Shown here one piece after another: positions 12,515 through 22,588 of a DNA stretch of 64,000 nucleotides. Below the pieces are notes generated by a model. That model did not search any database. It saw only the letters and a program-made list of their open reading frames with translations, and had not been told where the DNA came from. The stretch is taken from NCBI GenBank assembly GCA_004380135.1, contig QXCR01000008.1, positions 452,024 through 516,023 on the forward strand, written 5' to 3'. The position numbers and the translations under genes are program-made. The stretch is from Stemphylium vesicarium. Lineage: Eukaryota > Ascomycota > Dothideomycetes > Pleosporales > Pleosporaceae. Within the stretch, counting starts at the first letter, position 1. Each line of letters begins with the position of its first letter.

Positions 12515-13307
12515 GCAATCGTACATGTTGAGGGGGGGGGGGAGGCTTTTGCTCGCTTGCCGTGCTGCAAGAAGCTGCATACATATGGGTGGCCTGGCCG
12601 TGTGTGTGTGGGCTGAGGAACACCGTGAATGGACGTGCTTGGCCCGCTGCCTTTCGTCGCCGTTTCCCTCATCCCCCTCCCCCGCGTCGCAGCGTCGCCG
12701 TCTCGTGTTTGCATGCGCGGGTAGATGGACGGCGACGTGAGCTTACCCTCCGTCCCATCCCATCCCATCGGAATCTCACCGGGGACAGAATAGTCAGGCT
12801 TGCGAAAGCGAGAATAGCGACAAAGCTAACGGCAGCCAAGGTCAGAAGTTATTAATACTCCAAACTCTTTTTTTTTGTTGTACTGCATACATGACTACAT
12901 GACTACATTTGCCTTTCGCTTCCCCCAACAGCAAGGTATTCAGTAGAGTGGAGTACCTAGAGCATCTAGAGTCCCTAGAGTGGAGTGGAGTAAAGTGTGC
13001 GTATGTATAGCCCAGGTTCCGGAACGGCTTTCCACCTCGCATCCGCATCCGAACTCTGCCCGCGGGACGTGTTGCGAAAACTGCAAGTGGGCTGTTTCCC
13101 TTTCGTGCCTATCGTGGGGGTGGGTAGTTTACACGAGGGCGCATACAATGCAAGGCACTGTTGCCATTTGTCCTTGTTGCCGAGTGAGAGAAAGAGGAAA
13201 AGGAAACGTGGGGGGGGGGGGAAGGAAAGCGGGGTCTAGATCGTTCTGTGCTATACGAGGATACGGGGATATATTGCTTGCCGTCTTTTTACACCCTGGT
13301 CCACTTT

Positions 13308-13331
13308 TACTCTACTCTACTCTACTCTACA
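13308..13331. repeat. CTCTA pentamer microsatellite
   Basis: Four to five tandem CTCTA units in non-coding DNA. They are roughly complementary to the TAGAG-rich stretch about 330 bases earlier (12943-12992). Confidence 0.75.
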
Positions 13332-13710
13332 TCTTGTCGGTAATGGTTTCGTATCTGTACGTGCGGCGTGGGTGATGATGGTGCGGCGTAAAAGTATGGA
13401 TATGTACAAGTGGAGATTTGCACTACATAGCGTAAGAGTAAAGTGTATATGTAGTGTAATCGCTGCGTAGAAGACCTGCAAATATACTATTCTTCTTTCA
13501 CATCTAATGCTAGAAGAGAAAAATGGCGCCGTTTGCTGAAGATGAATTCAAAAGAAGAAAGCAGGGGTATAACTTGTGAAAAAAAAAGTGAGAGCAACAA
13601 GACAAGGTAAAAGACCTGTACTCCTCCCCAATGCTGCCTGAAGAAATATCCATGTTTATCCGGCACTCCATTCATTGCGCCCTTCTCCCTTTTCCCTCAT
13701 CTCTCATCTC

Positions 13711-16568
13711 TCACCCCCCACCAACAGCAATCTTCTTCTTAGCAGCCCTCATCTCCCTAACCGTACCCTCTTTCCCCAAGCCCCTCCCCACCTCAACCAC
13801 AATCATCCTGACAAAATCCCTACTAAGCCAATAGCTGCTATGCGCACCGAGCATAGTAAGGTACTGAATCTCCAGCGGCCCACCTCCATACTTCATATAA
13901 TAGTCAATCTGGCCATTATCATTAAGCAGGTACGCCCTCTTCTCTGCAATCTCCTCGCGCGTGAAGTTGTGTGTTTCCAGCTCCACGTTGCTGGGGAGGC
14001 GTGAGACGGTGGACGGTTTATCAGCGGCGGAAGAGTGGTATGACGAGGTTGAGGAGCGGAAGGGGTTTAGAGAGGAGAAGTAAGATGTTGAGGCCGAGGG
14101 GATGGTTGTTTGTTTGAGCATCGAGGCGTAGACTATGTCTACCGTGGGGTTTATGCGGCAGGCGACGGGGTCGTAGGGGTTGATGATGTTGTAGATGTTG
14201 TCGACGGCCAGACAGCCGTATGTGCCTTGCTCGCCGGCTACGCCTGGGGCGGCGTATGAGTCTGCACCAGGCTTTTCCTTGTCGCGCCGAGGTAGGAGGT
14301 TTGCGTTGCGCATCAGGAGGAAGAGACCGACTGGGCTGCCGCAGACGAATAGATCGGTTGTGTTGAAGATGAATTGGTCTTGGGGGAGGTCGGCCTCGGA
14401 AAACGATGGTTCGGTGAACTGGGGATCGACGTAGGTTGGCTGTTGGCTCAGAATGTCAATGGCCATGACTGAGCCCAGCGAGTGCGCAACTAGATGAACT
14501 CGACCATACTCTGCGAAGCCAGGATTGTTCTGGCACCACAACCAGTAGATGCGATTGGCTTCCTGTATGCAGGCGGATACCATCTTGGGATTGTGCATCG
14601 GAGAGAGATAGTAGGGAATGTCCAGCATAACATCGCTTACAATACCACGGACTGAGGGGAGGGTATCTGGGGTGATGTCTTTGAGTGTGTACTTGTTGGC
14701 AGTTGGATCTTCCGGTTGTTCGGTGATTTCGGTATTGTCGACATCTAGAGAGACGCGATGCCGCCAATTGACCTGCGTCGGTAAGCATGATTGTAATGGA
14801 ATGGGTGTTCAAAAGGACTTACTGGCAAACACATGACGCCTCCCATATCCTTCCGTAAATGACGCTTGACATCCGGCGTTCCGAGCTCAACATTCATCTC
14901 TCGACGGAAAGAGTTCATAGCGTGAGTGAAATGAAACGTTTCCATTCTCTCCGATAACTTTTGTCCAATGCCGTGAATTACAAGCACAAGATCCGTCACT
15001 TTGGGCCTCTCGGACTGCGCAAGTTCAGGGTCCGACTTTTTTCTCCGATATTGTGGCGCGCCGCCTTGGGAGGACGAGACACCTTCGCGGGCTGCTTGTG
15101 CTTTCGGCGAATTTTTGCTTGGATGAAGCTTGTCCCAGATGGCCTGGTCGAATCCTCGCACTACATGTACACCAATTGCTCTTCCCTTGCGGATGTAGTT
15201 GGCGAGTGGTCTTCTGCCATAGTATTGGGACGGCTGAAGTGCAGGCTTGAGGATGAAGGCCTCCGTTTCGTTCGAGTATATCACGCCGGCTTTCAGATAG
15301 AGACGTTTCCGCCCGTCTGCGCCGTACTCCAAATCCCCAGCTGCTTTATGATCGGGGCCCTCAGGACCAGTGGAGATGTCAATCAGATCACAAACATTCT
15401 CAACAATCTCTCGCCGCTCCCGTTCGGGATCGTTATCGTCTTCAGGCAACGTGTTCTGAACCAGGCCAGCGGATTGCATGACTTGTTGCGAAGTCGACGG
15501 CCTACTCTCCACTTTCTTGGGCTTTTCGGGCCAAAGATGGTGTAGAATCTTCATCTCGCCAAAGGCACCGACCTCGACGGCGCTGTTGAGTTCGTCCGTC
15601 CAGGTCTGGGTCCACGGTTTCATCTCGAGATATCCGGCTTCGAGCATGTTGGCAACTTCGACCTCGACGGGCATCATGCTGTCTTTGTAGAACCACGTGC
15701 CTCGAACAATCTGGGCCACGTCGCTAAGCGGCGACCAGTAGATGGGTTCCATCCGTATCGAGGCGGCGTCCATGACTACGTGGTGCAGTCTTGAGACGCC
15801 GACTGGGACTTTTGCAGAGGGGCCTGGCTTGGGCTTGGAGGCCTTTGCTGGAGCCTTATCCTTGGATGCCGATGCTAGAGCAGGCTCCATGTCGTCATCC
15901 CACTTGTAGCTATCCACCTCATGTATCGCTGGGCGTTGACCCCCGTCCATGGGTGTAGGCTTCCACGACTTGGCCAAGTTGCCCCTTGACGGGGCTCGAA
16001 TAAAGGGCGTACCGGTCGTCGTGGGCTCGAGTGGCGAGATGGATCCGTGGTCGAATGCCCTGTATGAGCCAGATGCAGAGTGGGCGTGACTGCCACTGCT
16101 GGAACCCGGTGTCTTTCTGTCCATCAAGTCGGCCGACTTGGAGTATTGTTCTCTGTTCGCTGACCTGCTGCCGGGTATGTCCCTCCCTTGAATGGAGCCT
16201 TCGACGCTGGAGGCACTACCTCCCCTCTTCCTCTTCAACCGCTCCACCGCCGGGTTCGTGGGCGTGCCTCTTCCTGCCCCATCTTTCTCGCCAAACTCCT
16301 CGTGGTGCTTGAGAATCTTCTTCCGCAGGGCATGCCATGACTCCTGGATAGCGTCGTTATCGTATTCTGAGAATGGCCGTGGCGGTACTCTCTTCACCGT
16401 CGAGGCGGCTGTTGGCGGTGGTGGTATGGGCGAGAGCGGGTCGTCTATAGCGAGCGGCGACGTATAAAAGTAGCGAACGGGTATTGGAGGCGGTGCTTCA
16501 GTGCTATGCAGAACCTCACGAATGTACTGGTTCGCGCGCGACGACAGCGAGGGCTCGTTGCCTGCCAT
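13711..16568 (-). CDS. DDHD-domain phospholipase (PA-PLA1 family)
   Basis: Probable intracellular phospholipase A1/lipase related to yeast YOR022C (Ddl1) and the animal DDHD proteins, acting on phospholipids at organelle membranes. Exons on the minus strand are 16568-14823 and 14772-13711, joined across a 50-nt intron (GTAAGT..GCAG) in phase 0, giving 935 residues. The first 230 residues are Ser/Pro-rich and probably disordered. A WWE-like region follows (about 255-345), then the lipase core, with VLVIHGIGQ as oxyanion-hole region. The nucleophile elbow is AHSLGS (Ser680). The C-terminal DDHD domain shows the expected acidic and His positions (TTDLFVCGSP, NPYDPVA, GQIDYY, AHSSYW). Start is the first ATG of a long open frame. 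Substrate and organelle are inferred from family. Confidence 0.92.
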
Positions 16569-17210
16569 GGTGGACGGCCTGGTTTCGTCTCGAGCGCTGC
16601 AACCTTAGGAGAAGCCGTCGTACAGAGGCGTCATCATATCATGGTGCCAGATGTGCGCTGTTTACTCTCCTCACGTGAAGACGAGTGGAGATGGCAAGGT
16701 GACAGCTGGCTGCAGCAAAATGGGAGCCTGGGGGTGCTTGTTGTTGTAGCGCGCTACATTTCCCATCATCATACCGAGCACTGACGCAACCGCCTCTCGC
16801 TAAACACGACGCGTGCCTGAGCATGTGAACAGCCGTTCAGCAGTCCACCTTCCCCGTGCACCCCACTACCCACATCAACCAAAACAACCTTTTGCTTCCT
16901 TTTCTGAAAACAAACAGTATTTATTTTACACGACTGCATCGTATACTCGGCACGCTTTCCGTACCTGAAACCACATGACGTCTAGATGCGTGACGTCTCC
17001 TGACCTAAATGTCGACAGGCAATGGACAAGGATATCACCTTCGGCCAAACGGGCCATAACTCATCTACCAACCACACGCATCACCTTGGTACACAGCAAA
17101 TCCGGACTACGTGTTGCGAGATTCTTTACATTCCTTGTGTTCTCCTGGCTACCTAGCTACTATATACAGTGCGGAAAAAACATATCCTCCAATCCATCGA
17201 GAACAAACGC
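16569..17210. other. Spacer between DDHD lipase and ALDH
   Basis: This holds the promoter of the DDHD gene and the 3' region of the aldehyde dehydrogenase gene, both on the minus strand. No gene is seen. Confidence 0.6.
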
Positions 17211-18898
17211 TTAACCGAACAGAACATCACCGAGACGGATCGAGACCGTCTTGGTCTGGACGTAGTTGTCCAGCGCCGCCTCGCCCAACTCACGGCCAAT
17301 ACCAGACTCCTTGTAGCCACCGAATGGCAGCTGCCAGTGGAGAGTGTTGTACGTGTTGACCCAGACAGTTCCGGCCTTGAGTGCGTTGGCAACCTCGAGG
17401 GCAGTGTTGAGGTTGGTGGTGTGGACGGCGGCAGCAAGACCGTAGGTGGTCGAGTTACCAATCTTGATGACATCGGCCTTGTTCTTGAACTTGGAGATTG
17501 TGCAGACGGGGCCGAAGATCTCTTCTTGTTGGATCTTCATGTCCTCGGTGACGTTGGAGAAGATGGTGGGCTCGATGAAGTAACCCTTGTCACCCTTGCG
17601 CTTACCGCCAGTCTCGATGGTAGCACCGGACTTCTTGCCATCCTCGATGTAGCTGGTTCAAGTATTAGCGGAAAAATCTCCAATTACATGACGGTTGGAC
17701 TTACGACATGATGCGGTCGAACTGAAGCTGCGAGACCTGAGGACCCTGGAATGTGTCCTTGGCGAATGGGTCACCGACAGCGTTGGCAGCGGCGCGCTCC
17801 CTGAATCGCGCAATGAACTTGTCGTAGATCGACTCTTCTACGTAAATACGCGAACCGGCACAGCAGCACTGGCCGTGGTTGAAGTAGATACCGAAGTTGA
17901 CCCAGTTGATGGCCTCGTCCAGATCGGCATCGGCAAAGACAATGTTGGGGCTCTTGCCTCCAAGCTCGAGAGTAACCTTCTTCAGGTTGGAACCAGCGGC
18001 AGCCTTCATGATCTGGCGACCGACAACAGTGGAACCAGTAAAGGCAACCTTGTCGACATCCATGTGCGAGGCGATGGCAGCTCCGGCGACCTTGCCGAAA
18101 CCAGTGATGACGTTGATGACACCTGGTGGGAAACCAGCCTCTTGGATGAGCTTGCACGCAACGTATGCGGAAAGAGGAGTCTGCTCAGCAGTCTTCAAGA
18201 CAATGGTGTTACCAGTGGCAATGGCGGGACCAATCTTCCATGACCACATGAGAAGAGGGAAGTTCCAGGGAATGATCTGACCGCAAACACCGATCTGGGC
18301 ATGTTAGCTACATGAACTCAAGTCAAAATGAAGCATTACTAACAGGCTCCTTGCGGATGTAGTTGAAGGTGTCGGGTGATGTGTCGACAACCTTGCCCTC
18401 AATCTTGTCGGCCCATCCTCCGTAGTACCTCAAGCATCCGGCGGCTGAAGGTACATCGACGTTCTTGGCCATGGAAAAGGCCTTGCCGTTGTCGAGCGCT
18501 TCGACGGCAGCAAGAAGGTCGGCATTCTTCTCGAAGAGCTCAGCAAGCTTGAAGAGGAGCTTTCCGCGGTTCTCTGGTGTCTCCTTCCTCCATGGGCCGT
18601 TGAAGGCCTTGCGTGCGGCAGCGACGGCAATGTCAACATCCTTCTCGGTGGCCTCAGCAACGCTGCAGATGACCTCCTCGGTAGATGGGTTGATGACCTC
18701 AAAGGTCTTGCCGTCGACACCCTTCACGAACTCATTGTTGATGAAGCTGATCCAGCAGTCAGTACCGGTACATGCATCCCAAATCCCTGAAGCATTATGA
18801 AGCTTCCGAAGAAAATCGGGAGCCGGATGTGTGACTTACAGGCCAGTGGGTTGGTCGTAGTCGCCCGTCTGGGGAGTGTTCAACTTTACAGATGTCAT
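17211..18898 (-). CDS. Aldehyde dehydrogenase, NAD(P)-dependent, cytosolic type
   Basis: Oxidises aldehydes such as acetaldehyde to acids; fungal members of this family include the Alt a 10/Cla h 10-type allergens. Exons on the minus strand are 18898-18840, 18746-18344, 18294-17705 and 17652-17211, giving 497 residues, the usual length. Introns of 93, 49 and 52 nt have consensus ends and keep the frame. Visible motifs are the Rossmann/cofactor region with FTGSTVVGR, general-base Glu264 in TLELGGKSP, and the catalytic loop GQCCCAGSR with the middle Cys298 as expected nucleophile. The NPSTEE start of the fold and the C-terminal PFGGYKESGIGRE are also present. There is no N-terminal targeting peptide, so the enzyme is probably cytosolic. 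A GC-rich inverted repeat lies about 260 bp upstream. Confidence 0.96.
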
Positions 18899-20569
18899 GG
18901 CTGTCCAAACAAACTGGGGTATCTGAAAGAAGCAAAAGGTGTGTGAAAGTTGGAGATCGGATGAGGGGTAGAGGCAAAGGGAAATCTTAAGTACTCATAG
19001 GGTCTGCCCATGACGGCACTAGAGATCATCTCCACCGGACACACCCACAGCTACACCATCGCCCAGACAGCCTCGGCCATCAGGAGCCCGTCTCGAGAAA
19101 GCTCTGCGACCTATTGCGTGTCTCGTGGATGCATGGGCGGGTGGCGCCTAACGCAGCGGCGGGGGTTCATGCCCCGCTCTTGTAGCCAGTGAAAGCTACC
19201 CCTCCCCCGCAGTTATCTCCTCGAAGCCGCAACTAACCTTGCCACGCATGCTTCTTTACTCTCAAATGCGGATTAGACAAATAATACCAGCTCATGCGCG
19301 TCCGCAAAAAGTGACCTCGTCTCCACCCCTATCGCGACACCCTTTGAGCAGTTCTTCTTGAGCGCCATGAGCGTCAATGTCTAAGCCTCGGTGTTCAGGA
19401 CAGGAACAGATTACACAAAGCTCTCCACGGAGCCACTCTGCTAAGACCGATATGGCAACCCTATCAGCCATCCCAGCGGGCTCGGTCGCTTTTTGAGCGA
19501 GCACCGGGACACGTTGACAGTCGAGTGTAGTTCACAATTCCAGCTAGACCGACTCCACTGTGTCCACCTAGCATAATTCTAGCATACTTGTTTGATGCCA
19601 AGATCAGAAATAGAAAGCATTGTAATCAGCTTGTCGGAACAGACTGCGTCGGACGAGCGCTCCTTTTCCCCAGCCATCTCGTTGTCGGAAGCTAGGCTAA
19701 CCGCGGGCCTCCACACAGTTTAGTAAAACGGCGGGGAAAGAGTGTGACAAAGCCTGAACTAGCAAAATAGCGCCAGGGCTTTCGCACGAAAGGGTACATC
19801 ATCGCGAATAGAAATGTTCAAAGACCACGAGAGCCGCGGTCCAGCCGCCGCTGGAAAGTGTATAGAGTGACAATGGTGTGATACGCAGGAAGCTTGTGAC
19901 CCAATTTGGATATCCACGAGACAATGAGTTTCAAAGGTAGTCATGTCGCGGACGGAGGGGCAACTCCAAAGCTTGAGCTGCCGACACGGAATGTTTCCGC
20001 CCGACTTTTACCGATTCTACAAGGCTGTGCTTCCAACCACCGTGATCGGTCAAATTGATGCTCCGTCTGCATTCCCTCAAGTTCCGAAGGCTGACGAATG
20101 TGCCGGTTTACAGGGCAGTATTGCGCGTCGCTGAAAGCCTTGATGTGGGAAGTACCAGAACCCGAACCTTGATGTCCAAGGCGATGCGTCGTATTGTTGT
20201 GGGATTGTAGTGGAGAATAGTTGAGTTTGATATCCTTGTGTAAAGACATCATCACGAGCGAAGATATATTTGAGTATTCATGTAACCATGCCCATTGTTG
20301 ATTGTAGCTACCGAAGCTCAAAGTGCAATTTGTGAGCCGAAGATAAAGTCCATGAGTAGTGTACAAAAGCCGAATCATGTCTAACGCTAACCGTTCGCCG
20401 GCAGCAGGCGGACTCATCGTAGTATGATGTTTTCGAAAAGATGACGCTCCCGAGAAAAGAAAAGTGAAACCCAAATAGAGAACCGCAAAAGCCAAGCAAT
20501 TTCGATCGAGGCTCAATTAAATCATGACAGAGTAAGAGGGTATGGGAGACGTGCCGATGCGAGGGGGAT
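18899..20569. other. Spacer upstream of ALDH and downstream of YRA1
   Basis: About 1.7 kb holding the ALDH promoter and the 3' flank of the YRA1-like gene. Apart from the GC-rich inverted repeat annotated separately, I see no gene. The 191-codon minus-strand frame at 19941-20516 has no domain features and is rejected. Confidence 0.55.
19159..19177. promoter_or_regulatory. GC-rich inverted repeat in ALDH promoter
   Basis: GCGGGG and CCCCGC arms flank a 7-base spacer, about 260 bp upstream of the ALDH start; a CCCCT-type (STRE-like) and CCGCAG stretch follows at about 19199-19213. Such GCGG/CCGC pairs resemble sites for zinc-cluster or CreA-type regulators. The binding factor is unknown and the call rests only on position and symmetry. 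Confidence 0.3.
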
Positions 20570-22063
20570 TTACAACATCTCGTCGTCCATGGCAGTGTCA
20601 CCGCCGGCGGTGACCTGAGCGACTTCAGCGCCAGCAGTGGCATTGTTGGCTTCACCACCGGGGAAGTAGTCGGCCATCTCGGCGTCCAGTTCCTCGACAG
20701 TCTTCTTCTTAGGACGAGCCTCACGACCGCCACGGCCCTTGCCACGTCCACGAGTCTGTCCACGGCCGCGGGTGGCACCGGCGGCGGCCTTTTCGGTAGT
20801 AGCAGGCTTGGGCTTGTCCTTCTTCGGTTGGCTATAGATAATTAGTGAAAATTCTCTCGGGTGTCAAGTGAGGTTACATACGTTACACGATCGGCGAGAG
20901 AAGATGGGCGCGCTGAAGCCGGGATTGCGCTAGCGCTGACAAGCATCTCGACGCGGACAGGGCGGCCGTCGATCTTAACACCGTCCAAGGCGGCAGTGGC
21001 CTTGGCAGCCTGGTCGTGCTTGTTGAAGATGATGGTTGCGCTGCCGACGCTACGGCCTGCGGCATCGTATTGGAGGAGAACCTTCTTTGGTCTACCTACG
21101 TTGATGGCTGAGGAAAAGTAGTCCTACAAGGCGTATTAGTGGCCGTGCCAGGGTTTAAATTCGCGAGAATAGAAGCAAGATCTGCTGCGAGTCCGGCGTC
21201 GGCGGTGGGTATTCGTCGATTCCATTTAATACAGTCATGAGCGCCGCTCAGAAAATGGGTGTCCTGGTCCTGTGCCATGAACGCAAAGTTCGGCGAGACG
21301 AAGCAAACTCAGCGCGAGAGCAGTTGCCGCGAGTAGCGTTTTGTAGCGCTGCGAAATAGTCTTGTGATGCCTGCCCACATCCCTCTGATCATCTCAAGGC
21401 AATCGGCGACTGTACTCAAAGTTCGCATCTCGCTGCTCTGTTGACCTGCTTGAGTTGCTGCCTAGCACCCAGGAAAGCTCGCTGGTGCATGGCCGTCTAT
21501 GCTGCCACTTGGAAAGTGTAGCGGTTGGATACGGATCACCCACTTCGTCGCTGCGGTGGCTCGAAATGTTCGCATGCTGCAAATCTTGTGCCAGTCATGT
21601 GCGCCCAACACAGATCATGGTTTGATTTTTTGCAAGTCATGGCTCAACATCCATACCGGAAGGCGATGGGAAATTGCTCGGTTCGTCGGATCGCAATCGT
21701 ACGTGTTCGCAAATGCGACAAGAGTAGGCTCAAAGACCTGCATCGGTCTTACATACCTGGAGTTGGACTTGGTCAATGTCCCTTGGCTTTTAGGAGTTAG
21801 CGGAGCTCGTCTGTGACCAGAAGAGGGAGACATACCAAGTTCGATACCATGATCTTGGTCTCGCCGCCCATAGTAGCGGCGGGAGCGGCAGGCGCAGGCT
21901 TGGTCTGCTTGCTTTGCTTGGTCGCCTTGGAGACACCGCCTACTGGGGCGGGGGCAACGGCGGGTCGGCCGGCACCAGAACGGCGACCGCTGCGGCCACG
22001 GCGGGGACCCTTAGAGGCCTTGAGGATGTCGTCGAGGCTCTGCTCCATCTTGTTTGAAGACAT
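20570..22063 (-). CDS. YRA1: mRNA export adaptor, REF/ALY (Yra1/Mlo3) family
   Basis: Nuclear RNA-binding adaptor that links the UAP56/Sub2 helicase and TREX to the export receptor. Exons on the minus strand are 22063-21836, 21786-21757, 21123-20882 and 20831-20570, giving 253 residues. The N-terminal UAP56-binding motif is MEQSLDDILKAS (residues 6-17), followed by Gly/Arg-rich sequence. The RRM starts at KIMVSNL, continues through a 30-nt exon encoding PRDIDQVQLQ, then DYFSSAI. An RGRG-rich stretch and a second UAP56-binding-like motif (VEELDAEMADYF) close the protein. Intron 2 is 633 nt (21124-21756), far longer than the 49- and 50-nt introns beside it, yet has a good donor (GTATGT) and a CACTAATAC branch near its TTGTAG acceptor. 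The gene is divergent from VPS11. Identity is secure by domain order. Confidence 0.93.
21124..21756 (-). other. Unusually long intron (633 nt) in YRA1-like gene
   Basis: The intron separates the 30-nt exon from the rest of the RRM. It begins with GTATGTAAG and ends ACTAATACGCCTTGTAG when read on the minus strand. No open frame in it has domain features, and no convincing C/D-box snoRNA is visible. Its size stands out against the other introns of the window (mostly 45-110 nt). Confidence 0.85.
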
Positions 22064-22588
22064 GTTGATGAGTGGTGGTTGAGGGATGATAATACTTGGG
22101 TTGAGCGGGCGTTGGTTGTGAGGGCGCGCTGAAGTCGGGCAGACGACGTGAGTTTGATTATGTAGCGAAGGCTATCGATCGGTCTCTTTGATGGAGGCGC
22201 GACTGGACCTGCGTGAAGACAGAGAGCGCGCTGTTTTGGGGGCAGGCGCGTCGAAGGTGGTGAGACTCGTAAGGTAGTGAGTCAAAGTGGGCTTGCGCGA
22301 ATGTAGGGAGTGTAGCGCAGTTGACTGGGCTTGTTGGAGATGAAGCGCAGATGCGGCGGGTGTTTTGGGAGGTGGGGAGTGTTGTGATGAGATGAGGAAA
22401 GGGGAGAGCGCGAGGCAGTAAGACAATCGAGAGGGCGACCGCCAAGCTTTGCTCAGCCACGCCACGCTCGATGAGGGCTGATTGGTGAGGGCGCACGGTC
22501 GACGGGTGGGTCGTACTTCCCCAACCAGGGTCGCGAGTGACGATAGCTCTTGCCATGCAGGCAGCGGCGAGCATGGAGCGATAGCAGT
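22064..22588. promoter_or_regulatory. Divergent promoter YRA1 / VPS11
   Basis: 525 bases separate the start codons of two divergent housekeeping genes, so the segment must hold both promoters and leaders. No TATA box is obvious on either side. Confidence 0.6.

Larger units (their letters stand above)
11722..13710. other. Convergent spacer ORC1 / DDHD lipase, microsatellite-rich
   Basis: Nearly 2 kb between two convergent genes with no supportable ORF. It carries three G homopolymers (12101-12111, 12532-12542, 13210-13221), a GCATCT hexamer repeat (12491-12514), TAGAG/GGAGT-type repeats (about 12943-12992) and a CTCTA repeat (about 13308-13331). Two 3' untranslated regions must end here. Confidence 0.65.

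Noticed and set aside
12101..13221. Poly-G runs as G-quadruplex elements
   Set aside because: They are isolated single homopolymers hundreds of bases apart, not four spaced G-tracts.
17169..18243. Long plus-strand open frames opposite the aldehyde dehydrogenase
   Set aside because: They are antisense shadows of a well-supported, C-biased coding gene and have no domain features.
19941..20516. 191-codon minus-strand frame with a hydrophobic start
   Set aside because: Only the first 25 residues look membrane-like; the rest is featureless and lies in the 3' flank of the YRA1-like gene.
21330..21450. Possible C/D-box snoRNA in the long YRA1 intron (minus strand)
   Set aside because: One imperfect C-like box and a CTGA can be picked out, but there is no terminal stem and no clear guide; below the level I would report.
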